Of a stretch of 5,317 nucleotides of DNA, positions 5,006-5,317 are shown piece after piece. This stretch comes from an uncultured Actinomyces sp. Lineage in GTDB: Bacteria > Actinomycetota > Actinomycetes > Actinomycetales > Actinomycetaceae. The notes beneath the pieces are model-generated. The model made no database searches, was not told where the DNA came from, and saw only the letters and a list, made by a program, of their open reading frames with translations. Made by a program: the position numbers and the translations under genes. Location of the stretch: the NCBI GenBank assembly GCA_915069725.1, contig CAJZFF010000169.1, forward strand, positions 1 to 5,317, written 5' to 3'. Each line of letters begins with the position of its first letter. Positions within the stretch are counted from its first letter, which is position 1.

Positions 5006-5317
5006 GTGACTCTCGATTCCCAGATCTCTGCGCGTCTGAAGCGCAACGCGGACGGCCTGGTCTGCGCCGTCGTCCAGCAGCACGACTCACGTGAGGTCCT
5101 CATGGTGGGGTGGATGGACGATGAGGCGCTTCGGCGCACCCTGGAAGAGGGGCGAGTGACCTTCTGGTCGCGGTCCCGGCGTGAGTACTGGCGCAAGGGT
5201 GATACGTCCGGACACGCGCAGTACGTCAAGTCCGTTCATCTGGACTGCGACGGCGACGCCCTCCTGATCGAGGTCGATCAGGTCGGAGCCGCCTGCCACA
5301 CCGGTGAGCGCACCTGC
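5006..5317 (+). CDS. hisI: Phosphoribosyl-AMP cyclohydrolase HisI, 3'-truncated by the window edge
   Basis: HisI opens the adenine ring of phosphoribosyl-AMP, the third step of histidine synthesis, as a Zn2+/Mg2+-dependent cytoplasmic dimer. 104 codons are present and the frame is open at the right edge; the family usually has about 110-130 residues, so only a short C-terminal piece is missing. Signature parts are [12 protein letters not shown] (31-42), [18 protein letters not shown] (53-70), the metal-site DCDGD (80-84), and ACHTGERTC (96-104) with the zinc cysteines C81, C97 and C104. It is the stand-alone cyclohydrolase form, with no HisE domain visible. GTG 5006 is chosen from the family's N-terminal length and the CATAAT box before it. 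An in-frame GTG at 4991 would add five residues, and an in-frame stop (4976, ending DUF2752) limits any further extension. It may be read from its own promoter and also by read-through from the DUF4190/DUF2752 genes. Confidence 0.95.
   Translation, partial: MTLDSQISARLKRNADGLVCAVVQQHDSREVLMVGWMDDEALRRTLEEGRVTFWSRSRREYWRKGDTSGHAQYVKSVHLDCDGDALLIEVDQVGAACHTGERTC

Noticed and set aside
4484..5083. Minus-strand open frame opposite DUF2752 and the hisI start
   Set aside because: His/Gln/Arg-rich translation without domain marks, opposite two recognised genes.

Overview
The window looks like chromosomal DNA of a high-GC Gram-positive actinobacterium, probably of the Actinomyces/Actinomycetaceae type. 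It carries pafA of the Pup-proteasome system, which is largely an actinobacterial trait, and the coding sequence has strong G/C bias in third codon positions. Small Pro/Tyr-rich DUF4190 membrane proteins and separate hisF and hisI genes fit this. The genus is inference. All convincing genes lie on the + strand.

Left part (1-3155): three genes packed head to tail. The 3' two thirds of pafA (Pup ligase) is followed by a membrane-anchored protein with two degenerate FKBP-like domains, then hisF (imidazole glycerol phosphate synthase cyclase subunit). The FKBP-like gene and hisF overlap by four bases (ATGA), and a strong Shine-Dalgarno for hisF lies inside the end of the upstream gene. A PafA-FKBP pair is a known actinobacterial arrangement. 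Here hisF occupies the place where pafB/pafC often follow.

Middle (3156-4490): a 221-bp AT-richer intergenic region with two promoter candidates and an inverted repeat, a 111-residue DUF4190-type membrane protein, a 190-bp spacer with two strong hairpins, and a second, longer DUF4190-type protein (195 residues) with a Tyr/Pro/Gln-rich N-terminal half. The two proteins share a nearly identical loop and are diverged tandem paralogues.

Right part (4487-5317): a DUF2752 membrane protein that overlaps the second DUF4190 gene by four bases, then the start of hisI (phosphoribosyl-AMP cyclohydrolase), cut off by the window end. hisI has no Shine-Dalgarno, but a CATAAT box sits six bases before its GTG, so its mRNA may be leaderless.

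Together, two histidine-pathway genes (hisF, hisI) flank a small cassette of membrane proteins of unknown function (DUF4190, DUF4190, DUF2752). No mobile element, CRISPR array, tRNA or rRNA was seen. The most interesting points are the pseudo-PPIase next to PafA, the DUF4190/DUF2752 cassette within the his locus, and the structured spacer between the paralogues.
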